64,000 bases of DNA, from positions 1 to 64,000 of the forward strand of contig JAGZUC010000014.1 in the NCBI GenBank assembly GCA_018380195.1, given 5' to 3'. Origin of the DNA: Collinsella sp. (GTDB taxonomy: Bacteria; Actinomycetota; Coriobacteriia; Coriobacteriales; Coriobacteriaceae). Both the position numbers and the translations under genes were made by a program. Numbering within the stretch: position 1 is the first letter of the stretch; the number at the start of each line of letters is the position of its first letter. The notes beneath the pieces were generated by a model. It was not told the origin of the DNA, searched no databases, and saw only the letters and a program-made list of their open reading frames with translations. Below are positions 61,301-64,000 of this stretch, piece by piece.

Positions 61301-62611
61301 ATGAGCCAGTTCATCAACAACCCCGAGCACACCTTTGGTTTCGATACCCTGCAGCTTCATGTTGGCCAGGAGAGCGCCGACCCCGCATCCGACTCCCGCG
61401 CCGTGCCTATCTACCAGACCACGAGCTATGTGTTCCGCAACTCCCAGCACGCCGCCGACCGCTTTGGTCTTGCCGACGCCGGTAACATCTACGGTCGTCT
61501 GACCAACTCCACCCAAGGCGTCTTCGAGGACCGCATTGCCGCGCTCGAGGGCGGCGTGGCGGGTCTTGCCGTCGCCTCCGGTGCTGCTGCCATCACCTAT
61601 ACCCTGCAGGCTCTTGCCCAGGCCGGTGACCACGTGGTCGCCCAGAAGACCATCTACGGCGGTTCCTACAACCTGCTGGAGCATACGCTCTCCCAGTTTG
61701 GCGTCGAGACCACCTTCGTCGATGCCCATAACCTGGACGAGGTCGAGGGTGCCATCAAGGACAACACCACGGTCATTTACCTCGAGACGCTCGGTAACCC
61801 CAACTCCGGTATTCCCAACATCGACGCTATCTCCGAGGTCGCCAAGAAGCATGGCCTTCCGGTTGTCGTCGATAACACCTTCGGCACCCCGTACCTCTTC
61901 CGTCCGCTGGAGCACGGCGCCAACATCGTCGTCCACTCCGCAACCAAGTTCATCGGCGGCCACGGCACCTCGCTGGGCGGTGTGATTGTCGATGGCGGCA
62001 ACTTTGACTGGAAGGCGAGCGGCAAGTATGCGCAGATCGCCGAGCCCAACCCCTCCTACCATGGCGTCTCGTTTGCCGAGGCTGCCGGTCCCGCCGCCTT
62101 CGCGACCTATGTCCGCGCCATCCTGCTGCGTGACGAGGGCGCTTGCATCAGCCCGTTTAACGCCTGGGTCCTGCTCCAGGGCACCGAGACCCTGTCGCTG
62201 CGCGTCGACCGCCATGTCGAGAACACCAAGAAGGTCGTTGAGTTCCTTGCCGGCGACAGCCACGTTGCCAAGGTGAACCACCCGAGCCTGCCCGAGCACC
62301 CCGATCACGAGCTCTATCAGAAGTACTTCCCCCGCGGCGGCGCTTCGATCTTCACCTTCGAGATCAAGGGTGGTCAGGAGGCTGCCTGGAAGTTCATCGA
62401 CCACCTGCAGGTCTTCTCGCTGCTCGCCAACGTGGCCGACGTCAAGTCGCTCGTCGTGCACCCGGCTACCACCACGCACTCCCAGCTCTCTGCCGAGGAG
62501 CTTGCCGAGCAGAACATTACGCCCTCCACGATTCGACTTTCCATCGGTACCGAGAACGCCGAGGACATCATTTGGGATCTGAAGCAGGCCTTTGCCGCAC
62601 TGGACGAGTAG
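61301..62611 (+). CDS. metY: O-acetylhomoserine aminocarboxypropyltransferase (sulfhydrylase)
   Basis: PLP enzyme of the Cys/Met metabolism family making homocysteine from O-acetylhomoserine and sulfide. It has TTSYVFRNSQHAADRFGL, IYGRLTNSTQ, the PLP Lys K216 in HSATKFIGGHG, and the C-terminal VADVKSLVVHPATTTHSQL. Its 436 residues are typical of MetY and longer than MetB or MetC (about 390). AAGGAG precedes the ATG at 61301. A leader of more than 200 bases with a small ORF, and a divergent LysR gene, suggest control by sulfur supply. Confidence 0.93.
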   Translation: MSQFINNPEHTFGFDTLQLHVGQESADPASDSRAVPIYQTTSYVFRNSQHAADRFGLADAGNIYGRLTNSTQGVFEDRIAALEGGVAGLAVASGAAAITYTLQALAQAGDHVVAQKTIYGGSYNLLEHTLSQFGVETTFVDAHNLDEVEGAIKDNTTVIYLETLGNPNSGIPNIDAISEVAKKHGLPVVVDNTFGTPYLFRPLEHGANIVVHSATKFIGGHGTSLGGVIVDGGNFDWKASGKYAQIAEPNPSYHGVSFAEAAGPAAFATYVRAILLRDEGACISPFNAWVLLQGTETLSLRVDRHVENTKKVVEFLAGDSHVAKVNHPSLPEHPDHELYQKYFPRGGASIFTFEIKGGQEAAWKFIDHLQVFSLLANVADVKSLVVHPATTTHSQLSAEELAEQNITPSTIRLSIGTENAEDIIWDLKQAFAALDE

Positions 62612-62671
62612 GGCGACTTGTGCAAGGACCCCTTGCGACTCGATAGGTATAACTGTATAAAATGCCTGCTC

Positions 62672-62712
62672 AAGGCGCCTGTGCGAACAATGGTTGCACA
62701 GGCGCCTTTTTT
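62672..62712 (+). terminator. Terminator after metY
   Basis: Perfect 13-bp stem AAGGCGCCTGTGC / GCACAGGCGCCTT followed by a T-run. The remaining 210 bases before the next gene hold no ORF I support. Confidence 0.93.
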
Positions 62713-62923
62713 GCATAGAGAGGGCGCAAAAACAGGGTTTTTGACACGCTTTATGCATTCGAGTTGTGGAAAACTCCTGTTGAGAGGATGTGAGTTTTAC
62801 GCAATTGACGTGCGCCTTTTAAGTAAAACCGCAGGTCGCGATTTGCTCGGGGTACTATGCAGCGCGATCGAATCACACGCAGCTCAAACGCAGCAAAAAC
62901 GCACTACGGAGGTTTCCAGCTAC

Positions 62924-63700
62924 ATGAGGATCGATTCACGAAAACCGAAAGCCGCCGCCCTTTCCGCCGCTCTGACCGTGGCACTTTTGGCGGGCGCCGG
63001 TGCAACTGATGCCCACGCCGCAACACTGTCCGATACGGTTGGATCTACGCCGTCCGAGACGACGCTGGTGCAGCCCGTTGACTATCGCGGCGATGGTTAT
63101 GGTTCCATGCAGGAGTGGAACGCCTCGATGGGGGCCAAGCGCGATTCCCTGGAGATGCGCGCTCAGATCATCATGAACATGTACGGTGACTATGCCACCG
63201 ATGACGAGCGCGCTGTGCTGCAGGGCTGTATCGATGGCGCGGGCAGCCTGTTGACGATGGGGGAGGTCGATGCGAAGTCGACCGAGCTCGATGAGCTGCG
63301 CACTGCGCTTGAGGATGCCAAGCGCGAAGCGCTCGAGGCTGCTGCCGCCGAGGCGGAGGCTGCCGAGGCCGCCCAGGCTTCGTACTACAACGCCGGTTAC
63401 ACTTCGTCCTACGCGTCTGCCGCGTCCTGCGCGAACGGATCGGGCCTGACGCGCTCTGCGGGTGTCAATAACTACAACGGGCGCCGCGAGACCTATTACA
63501 GCAGCAATGTGCTTTATCACTATCGCACGGGCGAATGGACTCAGGATTCTGAGGGCTTTTGGCGCGATTCCGACGGCTATTACGTTGTTGCCGCGGGCGA
63601 TATGGCCCAGGGCTCGACCTTTACGGGCTCCAAGGGTGATTGCAAGGTCTATGACTCCGGCTGCGCTGCCGGAACCACCGACTACTACACCGGTTGGTAA
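62924..63700 (+). CDS. Secreted protein with a C-terminal domain shared by Gram-positive surface proteins
   Basis: A 258-residue exported protein. A signal peptide (AALSAALTVALLAGAGATDAHA) ends near residue 32. Residues about 95-155 contain an Ala/Glu-rich helical stretch likely to form a coiled coil. The C-terminal 75 residues (NYNGRRETYYSSNVL, DGYYVVAAGDM, CKVYDSGCAAGTTDYYTGW) resemble a small domain found at the end of many Firmicutes and actinobacterial secreted proteins, probably a double-psi barrel like that of resuscitation or 3D proteins; this is recall, not a search. CGGAGG lies 11 bases before the ATG. Function unknown, a cell-wall role is plausible. Confidence 0.75.
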   Translation: MRIDSRKPKAAALSAALTVALLAGAGATDAHAATLSDTVGSTPSETTLVQPVDYRGDGYGSMQEWNASMGAKRDSLEMRAQIIMNMYGDYATDDERAVLQGCIDGAGSLLTMGEVDAKSTELDELRTALEDAKREALEAAAAEAEAAEAAQASYYNAGYTSSYASAASCANGSGLTRSAGVNNYNGRRETYYSSNVLYHYRTGEWTQDSEGFWRDSDGYYVVAAGDMAQGSTFTGSKGDCKVYDSGCAAGTTDYYTGW

Positions 63701-63886
63701 TTTTTCTGCATCACGGATATTTGGCGGACGGGCGTCTTTACCGAGCTTTAGGGCAACGTAAGGACGTCCGTTCTATGTATGCGTTTGAGTTAACAGAGCC
63801 CTTACCGTGGCGGTACGCTGGGCGAATGGATGCGGAGCACACTGGTTCTTGAGAAATAAGGTCTTTCTCTTGGAGGAAGTGGTCTT

Positions 63887-64000
63887 GTGAATGCTCGAGA
63901 TATTGCCGTTGCCGCCGTCGCGTTGATGCTTGGCTGCCTTGGTCCCACGGCCGCGCTCGTCGCGGGCATGCAGGGGACATGCGGGGCTGCTCCTATCGTG
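63887..64000 (+). CDS. Partial ORF at the window edge, probable exported protein
   Basis: GTG start with GGAGG 10 bases upstream; 38 codons are visible before the window ends. The translation contains a hydrophobic run (IAVAAVALMLGCLGPTAALVAG) that looks like a signal or membrane segment. Nothing further can be said. Confidence 0.5.
   Translation, partial: MNARDIAVAAVALMLGCLGPTAALVAGMQGTCGAAPIV

Overview
The window looks like a chromosomal segment of a Coriobacteriia gut actinobacterium, most probably Collinsella (inference from protein sequences, GC-rich codon use, tRNA genes with encoded CCA and the actinobacterial uvrC-rapZ-whiA-gap-pgk-tpiA-secG gene order; no database search was possible). 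No insertion sequence, prophage or CRISPR array is visible. Nearly everything is chromosomal housekeeping or catabolism, but the intergenic regions carry an unusual set of long palindromes.

Layout. 1-139: 3' end of a 5S rRNA gene and its terminator. 0.27-17.3 kb: coaE, a lytic transglycosylase, uvrB, a leftward block (two FAD proteins, an Mrp-type Fe-S ATPase, an LTA-synthase-like membrane sulfatase), uvrA, ybaK, murJ and uvrC, so all three excision-repair genes lie within 16 kb. 17.3-28.1 kb: a sialic acid locus: lipoprotein binding protein, permease, permease-ATPase fusion, ATPase, a CE7 esterase with a second CE7 copy that has lost its serine, then nanA, nanK and nanE. It sits between uvrC and rapZ, which are often close together in actinobacteria. 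28.2-35.4 kb: rapZ, whiA, gap, pgk, tpiA, gpmI, secG (yvcK is absent). 35.5-41.6 kb: a second, oligopeptide-type ABC transporter operon. 41.6-48.1 kb: two long palindromes, tRNA-Leu, a PAS-GAF-PP2C phosphatase and a STAS-HATPase fusion (a partner-switching pair), tRNA-Gly/Cys/Gly, a GH13 glucosidase, then tRNA-Gly/Val. 48.1-53.5 kb: nrdD and nrdG (anaerobic ribonucleotide reductase with a strong NrdR box), separated by two more palindromes, then folE, an HD protein and folB. 53.5-64 kb: small operons including a YgjP-like protease, M19 dipeptidase, FKBP plus an orphan UreE-like protein, HAD phosphatase, Fur-family regulator, acylphosphatase, oxidoreductase, RNase HI, and a LysR gene divergent from metY, which has a cysteine-containing leader peptide.

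Most interesting points. (1) Three, possibly four, intergenic palindromes at 41.6, 41.9, 50.8 and 51.1 kb have unrelated but perfectly or nearly perfectly paired arms, yet share an unpaired core: CCGCAG on the left, a GAA-capped hairpin, and ATG-N2-4-GAGGAC on the right. This pattern points to a structured RNA or DNA element family that I do not recognise. (2) A catalytically dead CE7 esterase copy is translationally coupled to an intact one inside the sialic acid operon. (3) A 17-codon leader ORF with two Cys codons lies upstream of metY. (4) A UreE-like nickel chaperone sits next to an FKBP with no urease in view.
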